This document shows, piece by piece, positions 28,252 to 36,604 of a DNA stretch of 52,149 nucleotides. The notes beneath the pieces are model-generated. The model had not been told where the DNA came from. It saw nothing but the letters and a program-made list of their open reading frames with translations, and did not search any database. The stretch is from contig JADFIG010000026.1 of the NCBI GenBank assembly GCA_022566735.1, positions 1-52,149 on the forward strand, given 5' to 3'. Numbering within the stretch: the first letter of the stretch is position 1; every line of letters begins with the position of its first letter. A program made the translations under genes and the position numbers. Origin of the DNA: Pseudomonadota bacterium (GTDB lineage Bacteria > Pseudomonadota > Gammaproteobacteria > Burkholderiales > Burkholderiaceae_C).

Positions 28252-29483
28252 GGTGCGCAGGCCAAGGCCAGGTCGTTGATGGGCGAAGGGGGTGCGGTGG
28301 TGAAAGGCATGGCAGGAGCGCCCAAGGACCCAGGGAACGGGGATGAGGCAGGGGTCGCAGCGGGCTCAGGCTCTCCGAGGCGGATGTCGTGGTGCACGTC
28401 CAGGCGGTCAGCCCGGGACTCGCCCGTCAGCACGAAGGTGTCCCAGCCCAGGCGCCCCACCCGCGGCGAGCGGTCCGACCGCAGCGCCAGCCCCTGCACG
28501 GCACCTTGGTGCAAGCCCACCCGGACTTCGACCTCCAGCGCCGTGCCCAGCAACAAGGTCAACCAGTGGCGCAAGGCGCGCACCCCCGTGCCGCCCGGCA
28601 GGAAGCGCAGAAAGGCCTGGTGCGCCAGGGGCCCGATCACCAGCCGAACGCAAAGGTTGCGCTGCCAGACGCGCGCGCCCAGCAGGGCCGACCGACCGAG
28701 GATGCCGCGCCCTGCGCTTCGGCCCGTACCGCTCCCACCGTCCACGCCACCCAGCGCCGTCTGTCCCGCCCGGGGCACCGGATACCAACGCCCCACGAAA
28801 GGCTCGATGCGCAAAGGCACCCCCAACTGGTGCGCCAGCAAGCGCTGCAGCTGAACCACCGACAGCGTGCGCTGCTGCAGGGCACCGGCGAAGTAGGCCA
28901 GCGCTTCGTCGGCCACCCCACCTTGCGCTGCGCCAAGGCGGTGACGCAAGCCTGTCGGCCCCAGCCCCGCCAGGGCCAGCACTTCCGGTGCCATCGCCTG
29001 CATCCCGGACACCCGCTGCTCGTGACGCACGCCCATCCGGTGCTTGCACCAGGCTTGATAGAACAGGCTCACCGAGCGGTGGCTGAAGACCTCCAGGAAA
29101 GCACGCGCACCATCGTGGGAGCCCCCGTGACGCCCCGTGGCCTCGGCCTGAGACAGCCACTCCGTGTAAAACAGCGGCAAGGCGCCCGACACCCCCAGCA
29201 GCCCCATGCACGCTGGCGTCAGGTCGATGCCTTGCACCCGCTCTGCAGACAGCTGGCCCGCCCCCACCGTCGCCCCCCCGGTCTCGGATGAACGCCAGCG
29301 CACCTGCAACGCCTCGATCTCGCTGCCAGGAAAACTCAAGGACAGGGAGCTGCGGAACTGCAGGCGCTCCAGCCCCACCCATTGCTCCAGCAAACGCAGC
29401 GCCTGAAAGAAGCCGAACTGCTGTGGCGCGCTCAGCAAGCGCGCGATCACAGCAGGGGGCGCGCGCCATGTCGTGGTGGACAT
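28227..29483 (-). CDS. tssG: T6SS baseplate subunit TssG
   Basis: A 418-residue baseplate protein, longer than the typical 330-360 because of a Gly/Ser-rich stretch near 255-275 and a Pro/Ala-rich C-terminal tail. Landmarks are FFQALRLLEQWVG near the start, SLSLSFPGSEI, LTPACMGLLGVSGALPLFYTE, and FLEVFSHRSVSLFYQAW. It works with TssE, TssF and TssK under the tail tube. The ATG at 29483 lies inside the end of tssF (37-bp overlap) and the stop lies inside the start of clpV, so translation of the three is probably coupled. Confidence 0.92.
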   Translation of the reverse strand: MSTTTWRAPPAVIARLLSAPQQFGFFQALRLLEQWVGLERLQFRSSLSLSFPGSEIEALQVRWRSSETGGATVGAGQLSAERVQGIDLTPACMGLLGVSGALPLFYTEWLSQAEATGRHGGSHDGARAFLEVFSHRSVSLFYQAWCKHRMGVRHEQRVSGMQAMAPEVLALAGLGPTGLRHRLGAAQGGVADEALAYFAGALQQRTLSVVQLQRLLAHQLGVPLRIEPFVGRWYPVPRAGQTALGGVDGGSGTGRSAGRGILGRSALLGARVWQRNLCVRLVIGPLAHQAFLRFLPGGTGVRALRHWLTLLLGTALEVEVRVGLHQGAVQGLALRSDRSPRVGRLGWDTFVLTGESRADRLDVHHDIRLGEPEPAATPASSPFPGSLGAPAMPFTTAPPSPINDLALACAPCPTPSNC

Positions 29484-31399
29484 GCGATCAACTCCTGCTG
29501 GCTGCGGGCCGACACCACGGTCAGGCGCACATGGCTGTTGAGGTGGACATACAAACCGAAGAAACGATCCAGCACGGACACGAACAGGCTCCAGCCGGTA
29601 CCGACCAGGCTGTCTTCGTCCACCATCAGACGCACCTCGGTGCCCCTGACAAAGGTGGCAAACGGCGCTCCGGGCAACCAGGCCACGTCCGGCCTGAAAT
29701 CGACCGACACCAGGCCCTCGATCTGGCGCCGGTTGCTGGTGCTGTGCGGGAGCTCGTACAGGCGCAGCACCTCCTTGAGCGCATCGATGCCCCCGCCAGA
29801 CAAGGACAGGTGGTTGAGCGACAGATGCGACACCAGGCGCCACAACATGCCCCGCCCCCTCGCCACGCGGTGGCTGCGCGTGGGTTTGCGCAGCAGCACG
29901 ATCTCGCGGGCCGGGCCGCCCCCCGCCATGAACAGGTCGCCGCCCGAGGTGCCCGGCGCAAGCAGGTGGGGCAGGTCCCGGTTGGTGGCCAGCACGTCCA
30001 GCGACAGCGTCTCCACCGCGGGCGTCACCAGGTTCTGGTCGGCATCGACCAGGGACAGCCGGAGCTCGTGTCCCGGACTGCGCTCGGCCAGCGCCTCGTC
30101 GCGGTGCTGCGTCCAGTACACCGGCACACCGCCCCCCACACCCGCCTGGGAGGGCAGGCCTGCGTCGGCCAGCCAGGCATCGTGCCGCAGCGAAAACAGC
30201 GGACGGACCTCGTCGATCGCATCCCCGTGCGGTGTCTGTCGCACGCGGTAGACCCGCTGGATGGCATGCACCTCGTGCGCGTGGGCGCGCCGCCCATCCA
30301 CCACCACGCCATGGCTGTCCTGCTGCCGGCTGACGCGGATCGGGTCGGCCGCCTGCGTAAACAGGTTGATGACCGGCGAGGCGCCCAGCACGATGTTGTG
30401 CGCAGCCACCGCTTGCAGCAGGCGGCTGGTGTCGCCATCCGCGGGCACCCCGTCGATGAGCACCTGCAAGGTCAGACGATCCCCCATGGGGGGAGCGTCC
30501 TCGGCCTGCCACGCCGCCGGGGACACCCGTTCAGGCCGCGCCGACGCCCCGGTCTCCTGCCTGCCAAACAGCGCCGGCAGGTCGACGAACTGGAACTTGT
30601 CCGGGAATGCGAAGTACTCCAGCAGCAGGCGATAGGCGGGATGCGAGCGCTCGTCCCAGTCGACCAGAGCCTCATCCTCGGCAAAACCCACGCCCTGCGG
30701 CAGCGTGGCCTCCCCCGCCGCCCCCTGTGGCACAGACCAGGGCTGCCCGGCCCCGGCCTGCCACACCACCCCCACGGCCAAGCGGCACAGCGCATCCCGC
30801 AAGGCGCTGACCTGCGAGGCCTCGCCATCGAGGTAGATCCGCAGAGGCCGACCCAAAGCCGTCTGCCAGGACATGGCAGGCGACAGCTTCTCGAAGGTGA
30901 TCGACAGCGACGAGGTCGCCCGAGATCGCAAGGGCGCCCCCGCAGGCGCACCCACGGCATGCTGGAAGCGGACCTCGGCCACCCGCAAGGGCAGCAGACA
31001 GGTCGGCTGGGTCGTGCGGAACTGGCAGCGCACTCCCTTGACCAGGCGGGAGCCGAGTTCGGTCCCTCGCGCCAGCAGGGTCGGCTGGTTCATCTGCAAG
31101 GCCTGTGCACCCAGGTCGAAGCGCGCCACCGCACACGCGGGGAAAGGCCTCAGGTAGTGGGGATACAGCACCTCCAGCAAAGACTCCGTGAACAGCGGGA
31201 AGTCATCGTCGAGGCGCTTGTGGATCCGGGCCGCCAGCAAGGCAAAGGACTCCATGAGCCGCTCGACATGGGGGTCGTCGCCGACATCCCCGGTGAGTTG
31301 CAAGCGACCTGCGATCTTGGGATAGCGCTGCGCGAAGTCCGCCGCACGGGTTCGCAGGAAGGTCAACTCGCGTTCGTAATGGGGAAGGAGGTCGTCCAT
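29447..31399 (-). CDS. tssF: T6SS baseplate subunit TssF
   Basis: A 650-residue protein. It opens with the family hallmark MDDLLPHYERELTFLRTRAADF, then PKIAGRLQL, DDPHVERLMESFALLAARI and LYPHYLRPFPA. The ATG at 31399 is chosen because the family always begins M-x-x-L-L-x-Y-Y/H-x-x-E-L; the open frame upstream is not conserved. TssF forms the baseplate wedge with TssG. It sits 50 bp after tssE and overlaps tssG by 37 bp. Confidence 0.93.
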   Translation of the reverse strand: MDDLLPHYERELTFLRTRAADFAQRYPKIAGRLQLTGDVGDDPHVERLMESFALLAARIHKRLDDDFPLFTESLLEVLYPHYLRPFPACAVARFDLGAQALQMNQPTLLARGTELGSRLVKGVRCQFRTTQPTCLLPLRVAEVRFQHAVGAPAGAPLRSRATSSLSITFEKLSPAMSWQTALGRPLRIYLDGEASQVSALRDALCRLAVGVVWQAGAGQPWSVPQGAAGEATLPQGVGFAEDEALVDWDERSHPAYRLLLEYFAFPDKFQFVDLPALFGRQETGASARPERVSPAAWQAEDAPPMGDRLTLQVLIDGVPADGDTSRLLQAVAAHNIVLGASPVINLFTQAADPIRVSRQQDSHGVVVDGRRAHAHEVHAIQRVYRVRQTPHGDAIDEVRPLFSLRHDAWLADAGLPSQAGVGGGVPVYWTQHRDEALAERSPGHELRLSLVDADQNLVTPAVETLSLDVLATNRDLPHLLAPGTSGGDLFMAGGGPAREIVLLRKPTRSHRVARGRGMLWRLVSHLSLNHLSLSGGGIDALKEVLRLYELPHSTSNRRQIEGLVSVDFRPDVAWLPGAPFATFVRGTEVRLMVDEDSLVGTGWSLFVSVLDRFFGLYVHLNSHVRLTVVSARSQQELIACPPRHGARPLL

Positions 31400-31449
31400 G
31401 GCTCGGTCGGCGTGAAATCCATCAAATTCAGAGCACCAGCCCAGTGCAC

Positions 31450-31938
31450 TCACGCGCCCATGGCACGCGATCGGGTGACCTCATAGCGCGAGGCCACCGG
31501 CATCAACAGCGCATCGAAGCTCACGCCTTCCACCAGAGGCATCGCCACCAGCGTGGCGCGGATGGTGAACTGGAATGCCCCACCCTGGCCGGCCTCGGGC
31601 TGGAAGGCCACGCTCACCCGCTGCAGCCTCGGCTCGTGGGCCTCGATGGCCTGGGCCAGTCCGCGGGCGATGTGCCGCTGGTCTTCCGAGCTGGCCAGCA
31701 CCCGGGCCGCGACATCCGGCACCCCGAAGCTCAGCATGGATCGCTTCGAGTGCGGCCCGAGCGCTGGCGCATCCAGCGGCAGGGCCGTGCGCGTGTTGAG
31801 CAGCCGCTCCAGGTCGGCGGCAACGGCATCTCGCAGTTGCTCGAGGGTGCACGTCGGCGTCAGTCCGTCGGCCTCACCATGAGGGTGGGCCAACAGGCGG
31901 TCAAAAATGCTGCGGCGCGCTCGCGTGTGAGACGGCAT
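31450..31938 (-). CDS. tssE: T6SS baseplate subunit TssE (gp25-like)
   Basis: A 162-residue gp25/lysozyme-like baseplate protein. SIFDRLL near the N-terminus, the LRDAVAADLERLLNTR helix, SMLSFGVPDV, and the EPRLQRVSVAF strand are typical. The ATG at 31938 has GGGAG 6 nt upstream and gives the family's usual N-terminus; an in-frame start further upstream adds about 26 unrelated residues. It lies between hcp and tssF in the same operon. Confidence 0.9.
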   Translation of the reverse strand: MPSHTRARRSIFDRLLAHPHGEADGLTPTCTLEQLRDAVAADLERLLNTRTALPLDAPALGPHSKRSMLSFGVPDVAARVLASSEDQRHIARGLAQAIEAHEPRLQRVSVAFQPEAGQGGAFQFTIRATLVAMPLVEGVSFDALLMPVASRYEVTRSRAMGA

Positions 31939-32077
31939 GTGAGCTCCCAAGGCTGGCCTGACCGCAGGAGGCATCGCCATCCAGCGACCCTCGTCGTCGG
32001 ATGCGAACCTGGCCATCCGCCCGGAGCGCCGTCAGACGCCCCGGGGGAAGGCCCCCCGCGGGTGCCAGAAAGGCGGA

Positions 32078-32614
32078 TCAGTTCGGCGCGTCGAAAGCGG
32101 CCTTGTTGGTGGCCAGGCTCCAGGACGCCACTTGCCCCGGCTTGGACTTGCCGTCCATGGTCTGCTGGGTGTACGTCCACTCGACCGCGGAGTAGCGCAG
32201 CCCGAACGCTTCGGTGGGCAAGCCCTCGGACTCGACCGAAGGCACCACCTGCGAGACCAGCACCTTCTTCAGACGGATCTTCAGGTAGAGCACGCGGTCG
32301 TTGGTGCCGTTGGCGCGCATGAAGTGGATCTCCACGTCGTCGTACAGCGTGCCGGCCGAGCAGGCCTCCCACAGCTGCGGGCTGACCAGGTCCAGGTCCT
32401 TGGTGAAGATCATTTCGCCATGCTCGCAGCGCTCGGCCGTGTGCCCGCCTGCGGTGGAAGCCGTCGCCGACTTGGGCTGGCGGATGATGTGGTTCCAGCT
32501 GATCGCCTCGAACCACGGGGCTGCGTGCTGCGTGCCCGCCCCGGCGTCGCGGGACTCTCCCTTGATTTCCTTGCCATTCAAGGGCTTGCCAAACTTGATG
32601 TAAATGTCTTTCAT
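32078..32614 (-). CDS. hcp: T6SS tube protein Hcp (TssD)
   Basis: A 178-residue Hcp-family protein. MKDIYIKFGKPLNGKEIKGES replaces the more common short start, and ISWNHIIRQPKSATA, HGEMIFTKDLDLVSPQLWEA and VEIHFMRANG are family signatures. Hcp hexamers stack into the inner tube and are exported. It lies 63 bp after tssC and 139 bp before tssE; the wider gap allows separate processing or expression. Confidence 0.92.
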   Translation of the reverse strand: MKDIYIKFGKPLNGKEIKGESRDAGAGTQHAAPWFEAISWNHIIRQPKSATASTAGGHTAERCEHGEMIFTKDLDLVSPQLWEACSAGTLYDDVEIHFMRANGTNDRVLYLKIRLKKVLVSQVVPSVESEGLPTEAFGLRYSAVEWTYTQQTMDGKSKPGQVASWSLATNKAAFDAPN

Positions 32615-32677
32615 GTTTCACTCCTGGGTTGATGTGCTGCCGCAGGTGGTCTCACCGGCGGTCAGGCGTTGAACAGG

Positions 32678-34171
32678 TCACTTCGCGCCTTGCGGCAGCT
32701 CGGCAACCAGCCGCAGCGACACCGACAGTTCGTCCAGCTGGTAGTGCGGGCGCACAAATGCCACCGCCCGGTAGGAGCCGGGACGCCCCGGGATTTCGCT
32801 GACTTCGACACTGGCCTCGCGCAGCGGCTTCTGCGCACGGATCTCTTGCGAGGCATCCTGCGCGTCCACCACGTACTGCATCAGCCAGTTGTGCAGATAG
32901 CGCTCGACGTCCAGCGTGTTGGCAAAGCTGCCAACCTTGTCGCGCATCATGGCCTTCATGTAGTGCGCAATGCGGCAGACCGCGAACATGTACTGGAGTT
33001 GCGCCGACAGCGCCGCGTTGGCATTCGCCACATTGCTGTCGTAGCGCTTGACCTTCTGGGTGGACTGCGCCCCGAAGAAGGCTGCGTAGTCGGTGTGCTT
33101 GCAATGCACCAGGGGGATGAAGCCGAGGTCGCTGAGCTCCTTCTCCCGCCGGTCGGTGATCGCCACCTCGGTGGGACACTTCAAGGCGAGCTCCCCCTCG
33201 TCGGTCTTGAAGGTGTGGGTGGGCAGGTCCTCGACCAAGCCACCGCCTTCGACCCCGCGGATGGCCGCGCACCAACCGTGTTGCTCGAACGCCGCGGTCA
33301 GGCGGGCGCCCATGGCATAAGCGGTGTTGACCCACAGGTAGCGGCTGTGGTCCCTGCCGTCGACCTCCTCGACAAAGTTGAAACCCTCTGTGCTGGTGCC
33401 CTCCCGGGGGTCGTAGGGGAGGCGCCCCAGGAAGCGGGGCACGGTCAGGCCCACATAGCGGGCGTCCTCGGACTCCCGGAACGACTTCCACTTGGCGTAG
33501 TCGACCGTGTCGAACACCTTGGCCAGATCGCGCGGCCGCCCCAGCTCGGTGAAGGTTTCCAGGCCGAAGAGCTCTGCCGAGGCCGAGGCGATGAATGGCG
33601 CGTGCGCTGCCGCAGCCACATGGGCCATCTGTTCGACAAAGAACATGTCTTCCGCGCCGCGGCCGATCTCATGGTCTCCGATCAGCGCACCGAACGGTGC
33701 CCCGCCGAACGTGCCGAACTCCTCTTCGTAGATCTTCTTGAACAGCGCGGACTGGTCAAAATCGATGGCGGTCCTGAAGTCCTTGACCATGTCCTTCTGC
33801 GTCGCGTTCAGCAACTTGATCTTGAGCCGGTCCCCCGTGGACGTCTGCTTGCAAAGGTAGTGCAGCCCCGTCCAGGTGGCTTCGAGCTTCTGGAACTCGG
33901 GGGCATGCATGACCGCGCTGAGCTGGGCCGAGATCAGGCGGTCCAGTTCGGCGATGCGGGCGTCGATGCTGGCCGACAGGTTGTCCGAGACCGTGACCGT
34001 CCCGGCCATCACCTCGCGCACGAGCTCACCGATGATGTCGCGGGCGCGGGCGTGCTCGACATCGGTCTTGGCGACCTTGCTGCGTGCCACGATGTCATCG
34101 AGCAGGCTGCCTTCCAGCGTGGCAGCGGTCTGGGCGGGGCTTGGCAGCCCGGGTTGCAGTTGGGCGCTCAT
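32678..34171 (-). CDS. tssC: T6SS sheath large subunit TssC
   Basis: A 497-residue sheath protein. Characteristic parts are IAELDRLISAQLSAVMHAPEFQKLEATWTGLHYL (split over two helices), DFDQSALFKKIYEEEFGTFGGAPFG, RFLGRLPYD and the C-terminal VSEIPGRPGSYRAVAF. Length matches the family. With TssB it forms the contractile sheath that ClpV recycles. It starts 3 bp after the tssB stop, so the two are translationally linked. Confidence 0.95.
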   Translation of the reverse strand: MSAQLQPGLPSPAQTAATLEGSLLDDIVARSKVAKTDVEHARARDIIGELVREVMAGTVTVSDNLSASIDARIAELDRLISAQLSAVMHAPEFQKLEATWTGLHYLCKQTSTGDRLKIKLLNATQKDMVKDFRTAIDFDQSALFKKIYEEEFGTFGGAPFGALIGDHEIGRGAEDMFFVEQMAHVAAAAHAPFIASASAELFGLETFTELGRPRDLAKVFDTVDYAKWKSFRESEDARYVGLTVPRFLGRLPYDPREGTSTEGFNFVEEVDGRDHSRYLWVNTAYAMGARLTAAFEQHGWCAAIRGVEGGGLVEDLPTHTFKTDEGELALKCPTEVAITDRREKELSDLGFIPLVHCKHTDYAAFFGAQSTQKVKRYDSNVANANAALSAQLQYMFAVCRIAHYMKAMMRDKVGSFANTLDVERYLHNWLMQYVVDAQDASQEIRAQKPLREASVEVSEIPGRPGSYRAVAFVRPHYQLDELSVSLRLVAELPQGAK

Positions 34172-34174
34172 CGC

Positions 34175-34705
34175 TCACTCCTTGTCGACGGAACGGCCGC
34201 CTGCCTGGGTTTCGGCATCCAGCCGACGGAGTTGCTCGGTGTTGCCCAGCACCTCGCCCAGGGCATCCTCCAGCTTCTCGTTGCCCGCCAGCTTGTTGCG
34301 CAAGTCGGAGAGCTTGGTGCGAGCCTCCAGCAACTGGCGCAGGGGCTCGACCTGGCTCACCACGGATTCGGGGCGGAAGTCGTCCATGCCCTGGAACGCC
34401 AGGTTGACGGCGAACTCACCGCCCTCCGGGGTCAGCAGGTTGGGGACCCGGTAGCTGGCGCGGGGCGCCATGCCCGACATGACCTCGTCGAAGTTGTCCA
34501 TGTCGACCTGAACAAACTTGCGGTCCTTGAGCTTGGGCAAGGGCTTGTCAGGGTCCGGCTGCCCCGTGAAATCGGCCAGCACCCCGACCACGAAGGGGAC
34601 CTCTTTTTGCTCGATGGCATCGCCGACCTCGACGTCGTAGGTGAGCTGGACACGGGGTGGGCGGATGCGCCCCAGGCGCTGTTGAACGCTGTCTTGTTTG
34701 GCCAT
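34175..34705 (-). CDS. tssB: T6SS sheath small subunit TssB
   Basis: A 176-residue protein with the family core VQLTYDVEVGDAIEQKEVPF, VGVLADFTGQ, KDRKFVQVDMDNFDEVM and the late helix LRQLLEARTKLSDLRNKL. The ATG at 34705 has GGAG upstream and gives the typical MAKQDSVQQRLGRIR start. It partners TssC in the contractile sheath. It lies 25 bp downstream of a TPR lipoprotein gene and 3 bp before tssC. Confidence 0.95.
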   Translation of the reverse strand: MAKQDSVQQRLGRIRPPRVQLTYDVEVGDAIEQKEVPFVVGVLADFTGQPDPDKPLPKLKDRKFVQVDMDNFDEVMSGMAPRASYRVPNLLTPEGGEFAVNLAFQGMDDFRPESVVSQVEPLRQLLEARTKLSDLRNKLAGNEKLEDALGEVLGNTEQLRRLDAETQAGGRSVDKE

Positions 34706-34730
34706 GGCTGGGCTCCTGGTTGGATGGGAT

Positions 34731-35528
34731 TCACTGCAAGGCCCCGAAGGGGTTGTTGCGTGGAGAGGGGAACGCTGGCGCGGTCGAAGGTGCTCTGGGC
34801 GGGCTGGGCGACACCCCGGCCGCGGGCGAGGCGGTGGATGCAGATGCGGCGGCACCGGGCGCTCCCGCCGTCTTCGGTCGCACCGCGTTGCGAGCTCGGC
34901 CCGAAGGCAGGGTGAGCCTGGGCGTCACGGTCGATGCCCCTCCCTGGGGGCCAGGCGCAGAAGCCGAGGGAGAAGCGGACAGCAAGATGGGCTCGCCCAG
35001 GGCCTCATGGATGATGCGAGCGACGCTTTCGGCTTCGCTGCGGGTGGAGCCATTGACCTCGTTGACCTTGCGCAACTGCCCCAGCGCCTGGGCACTCACG
35101 CGCAGACCACTGACAGCCAGGATGCTCTGCGCCGTGAGGTCGCGCACATCGCGTTGCAGCACCTCCTGGGCCTCGGTGATGGCCTGCCCGTACTGGCGCG
35201 CCTCGAAGTGGATCTGGGCCATCTTCAACCAGGGTTGCTTGGCGGCCGGATCCAGCCGTGCGGCCGCATCAAGCAGCGCCAGGGCCTGGCCGGCCTGCCC
35301 CTGCTGAAGCGCCTGGTCCGCGGCGGCCAGGCGCTCGTCCAGCCGCTCCTGCAAGGCCTGCTTGTCGATGCTGGCGGCTTTGTGGGACAAGCTCGCGCAG
35401 CCCGTGAGCAAGAACAGCCCCACCAGCGCCACCGCACCGCCCCTCGACAGCCGGCGCGACACCGGGTAGGCCCACAGGGTGTGTTCGTGGCGCGGGTCGC
35501 CAGGGGATCTGGCGGGCCTCGCGGACAT
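34731..35528 (-). CDS. T6SS-associated TPR lipoprotein
   Basis: A 265-residue lipoprotein. A signal peptide ends in the lipobox LTGC (Leu-Phe-Leu-Leu-Thr-Gly-Cys); the mature part has TPR-like helices (AADQALQQGQAGQALALLDAAARLDP, then PWLKMAQIHFEARQYGQAITEAQEVL) and ends in a long Ala/Pro/Ser-rich tail. Lipoproteins of this kind precede tssB in several Burkholderiales T6SS loci; their job is unclear, possibly cell-wall or membrane-complex assembly. The ATG at 35528 has GGCGGAG upstream. First gene of the minus-strand operon. Confidence 0.75.
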   Translation of the reverse strand: MSARPARSPGDPRHEHTLWAYPVSRRLSRGGAVALVGLFLLTGCASLSHKAASIDKQALQERLDERLAAADQALQQGQAGQALALLDAAARLDPAAKQPWLKMAQIHFEARQYGQAITEAQEVLQRDVRDLTAQSILAVSGLRVSAQALGQLRKVNEVNGSTRSEAESVARIIHEALGEPILLSASPSASAPGPQGGASTVTPRLTLPSGRARNAVRPKTAGAPGAAASASTASPAAGVSPSPPRAPSTAPAFPSPRNNPFGALQ

Positions 35529-35808
35529 GGCTCCGCCACCGTGCGCGCGGCACTCGTTCTTCGACTTCACTCGAACACTCCCTGATGGATTGAATGAGGC
35601 GCTGACTTCCTGTCGAGCCAACTGCCAATGCGGCGGATTAGAGCTGAATTCACTCTGTGTGCCTGCCCCCATTGGAGGGTGGTTTACAGACTCTTGCATC
35701 CCGTTGCATGTACCTCCCCCCTCTTGTGAGGGAAGCGCCCACCACCGCCCCCCTGCCGTGCCTACACTGGGCCTCAGCGAAGGGCGCACAAGCGTCCCGC
35801 ACACACAC
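35529..35808. promoter_or_regulatory. Divergent promoter region of the two T6SS arms
   Basis: A 280-bp AT-richer region between the TPR lipoprotein gene and tssJ. TTGCAT occurs twice with a 10-bp period (35694-35699 and 35704-35709), a pattern expected for a dimeric regulator. TACACT at 35763-35768 is a possible -10 for tssJ but has a poor -35. No convincing sigma-54 site was found. Confidence 0.45.
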
Positions 35809-36540
35809 ATGAACACAGGGATGAAAACAAGCTCGCTGGCATGGCTGTCGGCATTGAGTCTGGCTTCGTGCGCCTCCGCCCCCCAGCTGAGCGGCATCAC
35901 GGCCCCGGGCACCTCCGCTGACGCCTCTGCCGGCACGCCCGGCAGTGCTGGCACCGATGCCGCGACAAGCAGCGGCCTGGGCCCCATGCTGGATGCGCTG
36001 GGTGGGCTGGGCACCGTGGCCGGCAAAGCCCTGGAAACCGCCGGACTCAAGCCCCTCACCCCGGAAGGCCATGCCACGCCCGGACAGGCATGGCCGGAAC
36101 GGCGCATCCGCTGGGCCCTGCATGCCAGCAACGCGCTCAACGTGACAGCCAACGGACAGTCGCTGGCCCTGGTGGCACGCATCTACCGCCTGCGCCAGGT
36201 CGACGGTTTCCTGCGCGCCCAGTTCGATGCTTTCGGCGACCCCGTCCACGAGCGGCAGGTCCTGGGCGACGACCTCCTGTCCGTGCGCGAAGTCCAGCTG
36301 CTTCCCGGGCAACGCCACGAATCGACCGACAAGGTGGCGCGTGACGTGCCCTACCTGGGCATCGTCGCGCTGTACCACCAGCCGGCATCAGGGCATTGGC
36401 GTTACGCCTTCGAGGCCGACCAGGCCGAGTTCACCCTCCTGACGCTGGGCGCCCATGCCTGCGCCTTGACCGTCCAGTCGGGCGCGCCCATCGGTCAGAG
36501 CCGCGCCAGCGCCCGCACAGCCGCCGTGCCCTGCCCCTGA
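35809..36540 (+). CDS. tssJ: T6SS outer-membrane lipoprotein TssJ
   Basis: A 243-residue lipoprotein (239 if the ATG at 35821, which sits after an AGGG, is used). The signal peptide ends in the lipobox LASC. A long Ala/Gly/Thr/Ser linker (about 25-75) precedes the TssJ beta-sandwich: IRWALHASNALNVTANGQSLALVARIYRL, then FGDPVHERQVLGDDLL and YLGIVALYH. The linker makes it longer than typical TssJ (about 160-190). TssJ anchors the trans-envelope complex, normally by binding TssM, which is not in this cluster. Confidence 0.9.
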   Translation: MNTGMKTSSLAWLSALSLASCASAPQLSGITAPGTSADASAGTPGSAGTDAATSSGLGPMLDALGGLGTVAGKALETAGLKPLTPEGHATPGQAWPERRIRWALHASNALNVTANGQSLALVARIYRLRQVDGFLRAQFDAFGDPVHERQVLGDDLLSVREVQLLPGQRHESTDKVARDVPYLGIVALYHQPASGHWRYAFEADQAEFTLLTLGAHACALTVQSGAPIGQSRASARTAAVPCP

Positions 36541-36604
36541 ACCGTCGGCCCCCCTTCCCGCCACCGCCATCCCCCCCGCCACGCACGCCATCGAACCAGC
36601 CGCC

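Noticed and set aside
32669..34915. A 748-codon plus-strand frame opposite tssC and tssB.
   Set aside because: Both genes beneath it are certain; the antisense frame is a GC-bias by-product.
35529..35808. Sigma-54 promoter search in the T6SS divergent region.
   Set aside because: TTGCA elements are present but no GG lies 12 bp upstream at the required spacing.
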